From an uncultured Bacteroides sp. (GTDB taxonomy: Bacteria > Bacteroidota > Bacteroidia > Bacteroidales > Bacteroidaceae), in contig CAMTOS010000002.1 of NCBI GenBank assembly GCA_947074195.1, positions 1-64,000 of the forward strand: DNA of 64,000 nt, given 5' to 3'. Positions 26,539 to 34,648 of the stretch are shown here, one piece after another. The position numbers and the translations under genes were made by a program. Numbering within the stretch: position 1 is the stretch's first letter; each line of letters starts with the position of its first letter. The notes below the pieces were generated by a model. The model searched no databases, was not told where the DNA came from, and saw only the letters and a program-made list of their open reading frames with translations.

Positions 26539-27636
26539 TTATTTTGGTGCCTTCCGATACAAATAGAATGCAATGAATGCATAGATAAAGTTAGGTATCC
26601 ATACCGCAATGGCAGGAGGCATATTTCCTTTAATCGCAAAGGTCGATGAAATTGTCTGGAAGAGGATATAAGAAAAACTCAGAGCCAGACCGATACCTAA
26701 ATGTAACCCCATACCACCTTTAGTTTTACGCGATGATAAAGAAACCCCGATAATAGTAAGGATAAAAGAGGCAAACGACATGGCGATGCGTTTGTGATAC
26801 TCAATCTCGAACTCCTTTATATTGGCCACACCACGGCGTCTTTGCTTTTCAATGTACTCGCTCAATTGCGGATTGGACATAATTTCCTGCTGATTCTTCA
26901 TAATAAGGAAGTCAGCCGGCTCCATGGCAATAATCGAATCCATTTTGTCGCCTTTGGTGATGTATTCGTTCATTTCACCAAGCTCACGTATCATATAATC
27001 GTGGATAGTCCATTTATATACCGATGTGGTATCATATACAATACGACGGGCTGTCATCTGCGAAACCAGCTTTTTGTTTTCAAACTTATCAAGGGTAAAA
27101 CGATGCCCCGTTTTATTGTAATTCTGATAGTTATCGATGTAAGCAATAACACCATCTTCTACCTCAAGCCTCACATTGCGGACACTGCTTTTCTTTTTAG
27201 ATTTTACATACTGATCCTCAAAGTCAAGACGAGTTGCGCTTCCCTGAGGAATAACAAACGAGCTAAGCAAAAAAGTAACTACAGCAATGATACCTGCCGA
27301 TATCATATAGGGCCGAAGCATACGCTTAAAGCTCATACCTGCCGAGAACATGGCAATAATTTCCGAATTCTCTGCCAGCTTCGACGTAAAGAAGATTACG
27401 GCAATGAAGACAAATAGCGGACTAAAAAGATTGGCGAAATAGGGTACAAAATTAAAGTAGTAATCGAAAACCACTGCACTCCATGGTGCCTGATTCTCGA
27501 GAAACTTATCCATCTTCTCATTAAAGTCAAATACCACTGCAATCGAAATAATCAATGCAATGGCAAAAACATAAGTTCCGAGAAACTTCTTAATAATATA
27601 CCAGTCTAAACGTTTAATAAATCGGTTACTCCTCAT
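26539..27636 (-). CDS. lptG: LptF/LptG-family LPS export permease
   Basis: YjgP/YjgQ family protein of 365 residues. Three helices near the N-terminus (about 20-40, 60-82 and 102-125) and three at the C-terminus (about 280-300, 308-328 and 335-358) flank a periplasmic beta-jellyroll (about 130-275). Such proteins form the LptB2FG transporter that lifts lipopolysaccharide from the inner membrane. F and G forms are hard to separate by eye. It is the third gene of lon-tgt-lptG, 21 nt after tgt, an order common in Bacteroidales. Confidence 0.9.
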   Translation of the reverse strand: MRSNRFIKRLDWYIIKKFLGTYVFAIALIISIAVVFDFNEKMDKFLENQAPWSAVVFDYYFNFVPYFANLFSPLFVFIAVIFFTSKLAENSEIIAMFSAGMSFKRMLRPYMISAGIIAVVTFLLSSFVIPQGSATRLDFEDQYVKSKKKSSVRNVRLEVEDGVIAYIDNYQNYNKTGHRFTLDKFENKKLVSQMTARRIVYDTTSVYKWTIHDYMIRELGEMNEYITKGDKMDSIIAMEPADFLIMKNQQEIMSNPQLSEYIEKQRRRGVANIKEFEIEYHKRIAMSFASFILTIIGVSLSSRKTKGGMGLHLGIGLALSFSYILFQTISSTFAIKGNMPPAIAVWIPNFIYAFIAFYLYRKAPK

Positions 27637-27657
27637 AGTCCTGTTATAAATAGCAGA

Positions 27658-28788
27658 TTATAATCGTGTCGTCACTTTTTTGATCATCATTGATTTCCAG
27701 CTTGCAAAATCTCCTGCAATGATGTGTTTGCGTGCTTCGCCTACCAACCATAGGTAGAAAGCCAGATTGTGAATAGACGCAATCTGCATAGCCAATAGTT
27801 CCTGTGCGTGGAACAGATGGCGTAAATAAGCCTTAGTATATAATGTATCCACTACAGATGCGCCGTCAGCTTCGATAGGAGAGAAGTCCAGCTCCCATTT
27901 CTTGTTGCGCATATTCATGATACCATCTTTGGTAAACAACATACCATTACGGCCATTACGGGTTGGCATCACACAGTCGAACATGTCCACACCGCGTTCA
28001 ATACCTTCCAGAATATTGGCCGGCGTACCCACACCCATCAGGTAGCGGGGCTTGTCTTTTGGTAAAATCTCGTTCACCACCTCAATCATCTCGTACATCT
28101 TGTCTACAGGTTCACCCACTGCCAGACCTCCAATGGCATTACCATCTGCATTTTTCGATGCGATGAATTCAGCAGAGCGCTTACGCAGCTCAGGATAAAC
28201 ACAACCCTGCACGATAGGGAAGAGCGATTGCGAATAACCGTATTTAGGTTCTGTTTCGTTAAAACGGGTGATGCAACGATCAAGCCATCTGTGTGTCAGC
28301 TCCATCGAGTTCTTTGCATACGTATAGTCTGAATTACCCGGAGGACATTCATCGAACGCCATCATGATATCTGCACCAATGGTACGCTCAATATCCATCA
28401 CCTTTTCGGGGGTAAAGATATGCTTACTGCCATCGATGTGCGAACGGAATTCAGCACCTTCTTCGCGAAGTTTGCGGATAGCCGAAAGCGAAAACACCTG
28501 GAAGCCACCACTGTCGGTTAGCATAGGTTTGTCGAAGCCATTAAACTTATGCAAACCACCTGCTTTCTCCAGCACCTCCAGTCCCGGGCGAAGATATAAA
28601 TGATAGGTATTTCCTAAGATGATCTGAGCTTTGATATCCTCTTTCAGCTCAGGCATATGTACTCCTTTTACAGACCCCAATGTGCCTACAGGCATAAAAA
28701 TAGGAGTCTGAATCTGCCCGTGGTCTGTGGTAATCAGACCGGCACGGGCATTACTTTTTTTATCAGTATGTTGTAATTCAAAAATCAT
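27658..28788 (-). CDS. tgt: tRNA-guanine transglycosylase without the usual zinc cysteines
   Basis: Tgt swaps guanine 34 of certain tRNAs for the queuosine precursor preQ1. The 376-residue TIM-barrel has the catalytic aspartates in TDSGGFQVFSLS (D92) and FDCVMPTRNGRNG (D271) and the substrate loop VQGCVYPELR. Bacterial Tgt normally binds zinc by CxCxxC plus a distant histidine. Here the segment near residues 305-316 reads PIEADGASVVDTLYT with no cysteine, though the histidine in SIHNL (H340) remains. The fold probably stands without zinc. It lies between lon (12 nt) and lptG. Confidence 0.93.
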   Translation of the reverse strand: MIFELQHTDKKSNARAGLITTDHGQIQTPIFMPVGTLGSVKGVHMPELKEDIKAQIILGNTYHLYLRPGLEVLEKAGGLHKFNGFDKPMLTDSGGFQVFSLSAIRKLREEGAEFRSHIDGSKHIFTPEKVMDIERTIGADIMMAFDECPPGNSDYTYAKNSMELTHRWLDRCITRFNETEPKYGYSQSLFPIVQGCVYPELRKRSAEFIASKNADGNAIGGLAVGEPVDKMYEMIEVVNEILPKDKPRYLMGVGTPANILEGIERGVDMFDCVMPTRNGRNGMLFTKDGIMNMRNKKWELDFSPIEADGASVVDTLYTKAYLRHLFHAQELLAMQIASIHNLAFYLWLVGEARKHIIAGDFASWKSMMIKKVTTRL

Positions 28789-28800
28789 TGCTTACGCAAT

Positions 28801-31257
28801 TTATTGTTTTATATTAAAATCGATAGCACCGTTCACCTTTTCATTGGTCAGTGCGATATTAAGAACCTCAGTGATGTCATTCACATAGTGGAAAGTCAAT
28901 CCTTTCAGATAGATATCCTGAATTTCATCGATGTTCTTCTTGTTCTCTGCACAAAGAATAATTTCTTTAATGCCGGCACGTTTCGCAGCCAGAATCTTTT
29001 CTTTGATACCGCCTACAGGAAGCACTTTCCCGCGAAGTGTAATTTCGCCTGTCATGGCCAGATTTGGTTTCACCTTGCGCTGAGTCAGTGCCGAGGCAAG
29101 AGATGTCACCATAGTGATACCTGCTGACGGACCATCTTTCGGGATAGCACCTTCGGGCACATGCACATGGATGTTCCAGTTATCGAATACATCTTCGCTG
29201 ATGCCAAGCAGTGACGTATGAGCTTTCAGATATTCAAGTGCCAGCATAGCCGACTCTTTCATTACATCGCCCAGATTACCAGTGAGGGTCAGTTTACCAC
29301 CTTTACCTTTGCTAAGGCTGGTTTCCACAAACAAAATCTCACCACCAACGGCAGTCCATGCCAGTCCGGTAACAACACCTGCGTATTCGTTGCCCTGATA
29401 TTTGCCATGTGAGTATTCAGGCGCACCAAGGAATTCATACAAATCGGCCGGTTTAATTTCAGAATATTTGAAATAACCATCTGTTGCCAGATATCTTGCC
29501 GATTTACGCAGAATCTTATTAATCTTCTTTTCAAGCTCGCGCACACCACTTTCACGGGTATATTTTTCAATAATCGCCTCGAGTGTATTTTTCGGGAACT
29601 TAATATCATTTTTCTTCATTCCGTTTGCCTCAAGTGCTTTCGGAACCAAGTGTTTACGTGCAATTTCAATCTTCTCTTCGGTAATGTAGCCACTCACCTC
29701 AATTAGTTCCATACGGTCCAGAAGCGGTCCCGAAATGGTGTTCAGATTATTGGCAGTTGCAATAAACATAACCTTAGACAAGTCGTAATCCACATCCAGG
29801 AAGTTATCGTGGAATGTAGTGTTTTGTTCAGGATCCAGTACCTCCAGCAAAGCCGAAGAAGGATCGCCCTGACGATCGGTTGTAATCTTATCAATCTCAT
29901 CAAGGATGAATACCGGGTTAGAAGAACCCGCCTTAATCATACTCTTGATGACACGTCCCGGCATTGCGCCGATATATGTTTTACGATGTCCGCGGATTTC
30001 GGCTTCATCGTGAACGCCACCCAAAGACATACGTATATATTTACGCTTCAGAGCCGATGCGATAGAACGTCCCAACGAAGTCTTACCAACTCCCGGAGGG
30101 CCATAAAGACAGATGATAGGCGATTTCATATCCCCTTTCAGCTTCAATACCGCCAGGTGTTCAAGAATACGCTCCTTCACTTTTTCAAGACCATAATGAT
30201 CTTTATCGAGTGTTTTTTCGGCATTCTTCAAATTCAGATTATCTGTTGTAAACGTATTCCATGGCAAGTTCAGCAGCGTTTGAATATAGTTCAACTGAAC
30301 GCTGTAGTCGGGCGATTGCGGATGTGTACGTTCAAGTTTAGCAAGTTCTTTATCGAAAGTTGCCTGAATTTCAGTACCCCAATCCATGCCAAACGATTTC
30401 AGTCGCAATTCTTCGATTTCCTGCTCCTGACCGCTACCACCCAGTTCATTCTGAATCGTTTTAATCTGCTGTTGCAGGAAATATTCACGCTGTTGCTGGT
30501 CAATATCTTCACGCGTACGCATCTGGATAGAAGCTTTAATCTCTGCCAGTTGCACCTCGCGGTTTAGTATCTCCAATAATCTGTAACCTCTGTCTTTTAG
30601 TGAATTGATGCTAAGTAACTGAATCTTCTCATCTTTTTTAAGCGGAAGGTTAGTCGCCAGAAAATCAATCACAAACAAAGGAGCATTCAGGTTACGAATC
30701 GCAAAGATTGTCTCCTGATTAATCATTTCAGATGTTTTGATAAAACGAACCGTCAGATCTTTACAGGTATCTACCAGTGCGGTAAATTCCTTATCATTCT
30801 TTTCGGGTTTTTCTTCGTCTCTGATTTCAATTTTTCCTTTCAGATAGGGTTGATTACCGGTAATCTCGGTAAGCTCCATACGTTTAAAACCCTGTACAAT
30901 AGCTGTTGTCGAGTGATCGGGCATTTCCAATACTTTCACGATACGACCCACTACGCCAATGTTATGCAAATCATTGAACTCAGGGTGATCGGTCTGCGGA
31001 TCTTTCTGACAAACTACGGCTACAAATGAATTGTTTTTTTCGGCTTCGCGAACCAACTTTAAAGTGGCCGGACGTCCGATAGATATCGGTAAAAATACAC
31101 CTGGAAACAATACCATATTTCGCAATGGCAACACAGGAATATTATCGGTTGATTCTAGTTTAAAGTCAAATACGGATTCATCATTATTATCGAAATCTGC
31201 GATCAATGAAAAACCGTTGTTGCTGGACTCATGCATCATATATTTTCTTTTTATCAT
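28801..31257 (-). CDS. lon: ATP-dependent protease Lon
   Basis: Cytoplasmic quality-control protease of 818 residues. Domains: N-terminal substrate-binding LAN domain (about 38-235), helical linker, AAA+ ATPase with Walker [12 protein letters not shown] and Walker [12 protein letters not shown], and the C-terminal serine-lysine protease with the catalytic serine in [13 protein letters not shown] and the lysine in [16 protein letters not shown] second in-frame ATG seven codons in (MHESSNNGF) is a possible start. First gene of the lon-tgt-lptG operon. Confidence 0.96.
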   Translation of the reverse strand: MIKRKYMMHESSNNGFSLIADFDNNDESVFDFKLESTDNIPVLPLRNMVLFPGVFLPISIGRPATLKLVREAEKNNSFVAVVCQKDPQTDHPEFNDLHNIGVVGRIVKVLEMPDHSTTAIVQGFKRMELTEITGNQPYLKGKIEIRDEEKPEKNDKEFTALVDTCKDLTVRFIKTSEMINQETIFAIRNLNAPLFVIDFLATNLPLKKDEKIQLLSINSLKDRGYRLLEILNREVQLAEIKASIQMRTREDIDQQQREYFLQQQIKTIQNELGGSGQEQEIEELRLKSFGMDWGTEIQATFDKELAKLERTHPQSPDYSVQLNYIQTLLNLPWNTFTTDNLNLKNAEKTLDKDHYGLEKVKERILEHLAVLKLKGDMKSPIICLYGPPGVGKTSLGRSIASALKRKYIRMSLGGVHDEAEIRGHRKTYIGAMPGRVIKSMIKAGSSNPVFILDEIDKITTDRQGDPSSALLEVLDPEQNTTFHDNFLDVDYDLSKVMFIATANNLNTISGPLLDRMELIEVSGYITEEKIEIARKHLVPKALEANGMKKNDIKFPKNTLEAIIEKYTRESGVRELEKKINKILRKSARYLATDGYFKYSEIKPADLYEFLGAPEYSHGKYQGNEYAGVVTGLAWTAVGGEILFVETSLSKGKGGKLTLTGNLGDVMKESAMLALEYLKAHTSLLGISEDVFDNWNIHVHVPEGAIPKDGPSAGITMVTSLASALTQRKVKPNLAMTGEITLRGKVLPVGGIKEKILAAKRAGIKEIILCAENKKNIDEIQDIYLKGLTFHYVNDITEVLNIALTNEKVNGAIDFNIKQ

Positions 31258-31309
31258 GGTGCTTAAATAATTAACGCCATTCTGACATAATTATATGTAA
31301 AAATGACTG

Positions 31310-31317
31310 CAAATTTA
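31310..31317 (-). promoter_or_regulatory. -7 element of lon
   Basis: The minus strand reads TAAATTTG, matching TAnnTTTG, 52 nt before the lon ATG. A clear -33 box is not seen. Confidence 0.5.
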
Positions 31318-31443
31318 GTTCATTCTTTGTAAATAGTGAAGTTAATGCCTATAAAAATACAAAAACTATGCCATTGAAAACTCATATTCGGAATAACTCC
31401 TCTCATTAATATATATAAACACCTGATCCATCATTTTTTATCA

Positions 31444-31537
31444 CACTGTCGGGCAACTATTCTCAGCTCGTTGACAAGCTATCGCCGGCACGCTGATTAT
31501 AGCTTGCCGGCAGACTGCCGATAGTTGTCTGACAGTG
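31444..31537. repeat. large nested inverted repeat
   Basis: Outer arms of 17 bp (31444-31460 and 31521-31537) pair with two G-T wobbles. Inside, GCCGGCA (31484-31490) pairs with TGCCGGC (31505-31511), and smaller palindromes (CGGCA/TGCCG, AGCT/AGCT) overlap. The segment is clearly richer in G and C than its surroundings. It has no T-run and so is not a plain terminator. Confidence 0.75.
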
Positions 31538-31624
31538 AGTTTGTAATATGCTGATAAACAGCTGTGTATGCAGAAAGAATAAATTCCTTAAAGCGACTTT
31601 AACCATTGCAGAGAATAAAAATCG

Positions 31625-31632
31625 TATTTTTG
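31625..31632 (+). promoter_or_regulatory. -7 element of the trmN6-like gene
   Basis: TATTTTTG matches TAnnTTTG, 26 nt before the ATG at 31659. This placement decides the start codon, because upstream ATGs would lie before the transcript. Confidence 0.55.
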
Positions 31633-31658
31633 CAGGATCAATATTTTTATTCATTAAT

Positions 31659-32369
31659 ATGGCTAATTCATATTTCAGCTTCAAGAAGTTTACTGTAAAT
31701 CAGGAGCATTGTGCCATGAAAGTCGGCACAGATGGCGTATTGCTTGGTGCCTGGGCTCCCGTGGAAAATGCGAAATCCATACTCGATATCGGTGCCGGTA
31801 CCGGACTCGTATCGCTCATGCTGGCTCAGCGTAATGAAGAAGCGCTGATCACTGCCATAGATATTGATAAAGGGGCAGTTCTGCAGTCGACTCAGAATTT
31901 CGAAGCATCCCCCTGGGCCAATCGTCTTCAGGCTATAGAAGCCGATATCCATACATTTACTCCGGAAGCCGGAAAATATGACGTCATCGTCTCGAACCCG
32001 CCTTTCTTTGTCAATTCGCTCAATTCGCCCGACAAGCAACGCAATCTGGCTCGTCACAATGACGGACTGACTCACCGCGATTTGCTGACACACGTCGGTC
32101 GTTTGCTTTCGCCCGATGGAGTTTTTTCGGTAATTCTTCCCGCTACTGATGCAGAAACATTGATACAGATTGGGGAAGAAGTGGGGTTATATCCATTCAA
32201 AATGTTGTATATTATTCCAAAACCCGGTGCAGTGCCCAAACGTACACTTTTAAGTTTCTCGTTTAAAAATCAGCCCGTAGAAGTATCCGAAATGATACTC
32301 GAACTTGAGCGTCATAAACTCAGCGATGAATATGCCACTCTTACAAAAGATTTTTATCTGAAACTTTAG
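31659..32369 (+). CDS. trmN6: tRNA1(Val) adenine-37 N6-methyltransferase-like protein
   Basis: SAM-dependent methyltransferase of 236 residues in the YfiC/TrmN6 family. It begins with FSFKKFTVNQEHCAMKVGTDGVLLGAW, where the segment MKVGTDGVLLGAW is diagnostic for the family. Motif I is LDIGAGTGLVSLMLAQR and the catalytic motif IV is VSNPPFF. It would methylate N6 of A37 in valine tRNA. The frame stays open for 37 more codons upstream, but those residues look unlike the family and precede the promoter. Single gene. Confidence 0.9.
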   Translation: MANSYFSFKKFTVNQEHCAMKVGTDGVLLGAWAPVENAKSILDIGAGTGLVSLMLAQRNEEALITAIDIDKGAVLQSTQNFEASPWANRLQAIEADIHTFTPEAGKYDVIVSNPPFFVNSLNSPDKQRNLARHNDGLTHRDLLTHVGRLLSPDGVFSVILPATDAETLIQIGEEVGLYPFKMLYIIPKPGAVPKRTLLSFSFKNQPVEVSEMILELERHKLSDEYATLTKDFYLKL

Positions 32370-32403
32370 TGTATAAATATTCAGCTATAAATATTTAGGA
32401 AAG

Positions 32404-32435
32404 TTTGCTCATATAGGTTAATTCATTTACTTTTG
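32404..32435 (+). promoter_or_regulatory. promoter of the UDP-xylose synthase gene
   Basis: TTTG (32404-32407) and TACTTTTG (32428-32435) are 20 nt apart, a full match to the Bacteroidota consensus, 29 nt before the ATG. Confidence 0.75.
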
Positions 32436-32464
32436 TCAGTAAAGAAGCAACTCATAACTCAATA

Positions 32465-33400
32465 ATGAAAAAAATATTAGTTAGCGGAGGGGCAGGTTTT
32501 ATAGGTTCACATCTTTGTTCGCGTCTTATTAAAGATGGTCATCAGGTCATTTGTCTGGACAATCTTTTTACCGGGGCCAAGAGAAACATCGAACACCTGA
32601 TTGCTCATCCCCGTTTTCAGTTTGTAAACCACGACATTACTCTTCCATATACCGCCGAAGTAGACGAAATTTACAATTTGGCCTGCCCGGCTTCCCCCAT
32701 ACATTATCAGTATGACGCCATTAAAACCATTAAAACATCTGTTTTGGGGGCGATAAACCTGATAGAACTTGCCGATAAAACCGGTGCAAAGATTTTGCAG
32801 GCATCCACAAGCGAAGTGTACGGCGATCCGCATGTACATCCGCAAACTGAAGAATACTGGGGCAATGTAAATCCCATCGGCTTGCGTTCTTGTTATGATG
32901 AAGGAAAACGATGCGCTGAAACGATATTCATGGATTTCAACCGGATGAAAGGTACACGTATCAAGATCATTCGTATATTCAATACCTATGGTCCAAATAT
33001 GCTCCCTGACGACGGGCGTGTGATCTCAAACTTCATTGTTCAGGCACTTCGCAACGAAGACATAACCATTTATGGCACAGGTGCACAGACCAGAAGTTTC
33101 CAGTATGTCACCGATCTGATTGAAGCCATGATTCGGATGATGGCTACTGGCGATGAATTTACGGGTCCTGTAAATATTGGTAATCCCAATGAATTTACCA
33201 TCCTTGAACTGGCCAATAAAGTGATTGCTGAGGTGGGCTCTGAATCGAAAATCATTTTCAAACCATTGCCCATGGATGATCCCCAGCAAAGACAGCCGGA
33301 TATTACACTGGCAAAAAAATATTTAGACTGGCAGCCAACAATTTTTCTGGATGAAGGTTTAAAGTATATGGTAGATTATTTTAAGAATTACAATTTATAA
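32465..33400 (+). CDS. UDP-glucuronate decarboxylase (UDP-xylose synthase)
   Basis: Short-chain dehydrogenase/epimerase of 311 residues that oxidises and decarboxylates UDP-glucuronate to UDP-xylose. The NAD-binding motif is [11 protein letters not shown], the active site has STSEVYGDP and the catalytic YDEGK, and [18 protein letters not shown] and [17 protein letters not shown] are typical of UXS enzymes. It supplies sugar nucleotides for surface glycans, though no glycosyltransferase is nearby. The response-regulator/kinase gene follows after 32 nt, so the two may be co-transcribed. Confidence 0.92.
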   Translation: MKKILVSGGAGFIGSHLCSRLIKDGHQVICLDNLFTGAKRNIEHLIAHPRFQFVNHDITLPYTAEVDEIYNLACPASPIHYQYDAIKTIKTSVLGAINLIELADKTGAKILQASTSEVYGDPHVHPQTEEYWGNVNPIGLRSCYDEGKRCAETIFMDFNRMKGTRIKIIRIFNTYGPNMLPDDGRVISNFIVQALRNEDITIYGTGAQTRSFQYVTDLIEAMIRMMATGDEFTGPVNIGNPNEFTILELANKVIAEVGSESKIIFKPLPMDDPQQRQPDITLAKKYLDWQPTIFLDEGLKYMVDYFKNYNL

Positions 33401-33432
33401 GTGCTAAACAAAATATAATAGATCTGATTATC

Positions 33433-34563
33433 ATGAAGATGGAAATTAACCCCTCGGAATATAAAATTCTCATTGTAGATGATGTAATGTCGAATATACT
33501 TTTGCTTAAAGTTCTTTTGACGAATGAGAAATTCCAGATTGTAACGGCCGGTAATGGTACCGAAGCGCTGGAACAAGTTGAGAAAGAAAAGCCCAATCTG
33601 ATATTGCTGGATGTAATGATGCCTGATATAAACGGATTTGATGTCGCTCAAAAGCTAAAGGCAAATCCCGATACAGCCGATATTCCTATTATTTTTCTGA
33701 CAGCCCTTAACAGTACAACAGATATCGTGAAAGGTTTTCAGGTAGGCGGAAACGATTTTATCTCGAAACCATTTAATAAAGAAGAGCTGATTATTCGTGT
33801 GATGCATCAGTTGTCGCTGGTTGCCGCTAAACGAATCATTACTTCACAAACCGAAGAACTGAAGCGTACCATTGTAGGTCGCGATAAACTTTATTCGGTC
33901 ATTGCTCATGATCTTCGTGCACCTATCGGTTCAGTAAAGATGGTGTTGAATATGCTGATGCTTAAATTGCCTGCATCAACCATTGGTGCAGAGAATTTCA
34001 AGATGCTGACTACGGCAAATAAAACCACAGAAGATGTATTCTCATTACTGGACAATCTGCTGAAATGGACAGAAAGCCAGATTGGTAGCCTGAAAGTAGT
34101 GAGTCAGGATGTCGATCTTGTCGAAGTGATTAAAGGTGTGTTAGACCTTTATTCATCGGGTGCACAGCTTAAGAAAATTGCTTTGAAGCTTGATGCACCT
34201 GTTGAACCCGAAGTACATGCCGATATTGATATGATCAAAACAGTAGTACGCAATCTGCTAAGCAATGCCATTAAGTTCAGCAATGAAAATAAGGAGATTG
34301 TCATTTCTGTAGAAGAAAAAGACGGCATGGCCATTGTTCATGTTAAAGACAGTGGTTGCGGCATTGATCCTGAAGATCAGAAGAAGCTGTTGCATCCCGA
34401 TACACACTTCACAACTTACGGAACAAACAATGAAGAAGGCTCAGGCCTCGGACTATTGCTTTGCAAGGATTTCGTGAAGAAAAACGGCGGCGAGCTATGG
34501 TTTACTTCTCAAAAGGGTGTAGGCTCTACGTTTAGTTTCTCCGTTCCTTTAATTGCGCAATAA
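33433..34563 (+). CDS. response regulator-histidine kinase protein (receiver first)
   Basis: Soluble signalling protein of 376 residues with reversed order compared with classical hybrid kinases. A receiver domain (about 10-125: ILIVDDV, phosphoacceptor in LILLDVMMPD, lysine in FISKPFN) precedes a short coiled coil, a HisKA domain with the phosphorylated histidine in VIAHDLRAPIG and an ATPase domain with LLSNAIKFS and GSGLGLLLCKDFV. It has no membrane part or output domain, so it must pass phosphate between other proteins. A start two codons later (MEINPSEYK) is also possible. Confidence 0.9.
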   Translation: MKMEINPSEYKILIVDDVMSNILLLKVLLTNEKFQIVTAGNGTEALEQVEKEKPNLILLDVMMPDINGFDVAQKLKANPDTADIPIIFLTALNSTTDIVKGFQVGGNDFISKPFNKEELIIRVMHQLSLVAAKRIITSQTEELKRTIVGRDKLYSVIAHDLRAPIGSVKMVLNMLMLKLPASTIGAENFKMLTTANKTTEDVFSLLDNLLKWTESQIGSLKVVSQDVDLVEVIKGVLDLYSSGAQLKKIALKLDAPVEPEVHADIDMIKTVVRNLLSNAIKFSNENKEIVISVEEKDGMAIVHVKDSGCGIDPEDQKKLLHPDTHFTTYGTNNEEGSGLGLLLCKDFVKKNGGELWFTSQKGVGSTFSFSVPLIAQ

Positions 34564-34582
34564 TATCTTATTACCCGATAAC

Positions 34583-34628
34583 GACAACGGGCAGGTCATC
34601 AGAAATGATACCTGCCCGTTGTCTTTTA
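34583..34628 (+). terminator. terminator after the receiver-kinase gene
   Basis: GACAACGGGCAGGT (34583-34596) pairs with ACCTGCCCGTTGTC (34610-34623) and is followed by TTTTAATT. Confidence 0.85.
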
Positions 34629-34648
34629 ATTATATATCAATTTATCTA

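Larger units (their letters stand above)
31258..31658. other. intergenic region between divergent lon and trmN6-like genes
   Basis: The 401 bp hold the lon promoter element on the left, a large nested dyad (31444-31537) in the middle and the promoter element of the methyltransferase on the right. No convincing gene was seen; the frame that starts at 31548 is an upstream extension of the methyltransferase lying before its promoter. Confidence 0.7.

Noticed and set aside
29809..30567. 252-codon frame opposite lon
   Set aside because: It lies wholly within lon in antisense, rich in Arg, Phe and Cys, without a recognisable domain; a coding shadow.
31548..31658. 37-codon upstream extension of the trmN6-like gene
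   Set aside because: A -7 element at 31625 lies inside it and the family begins with the segment encoded from 31659.
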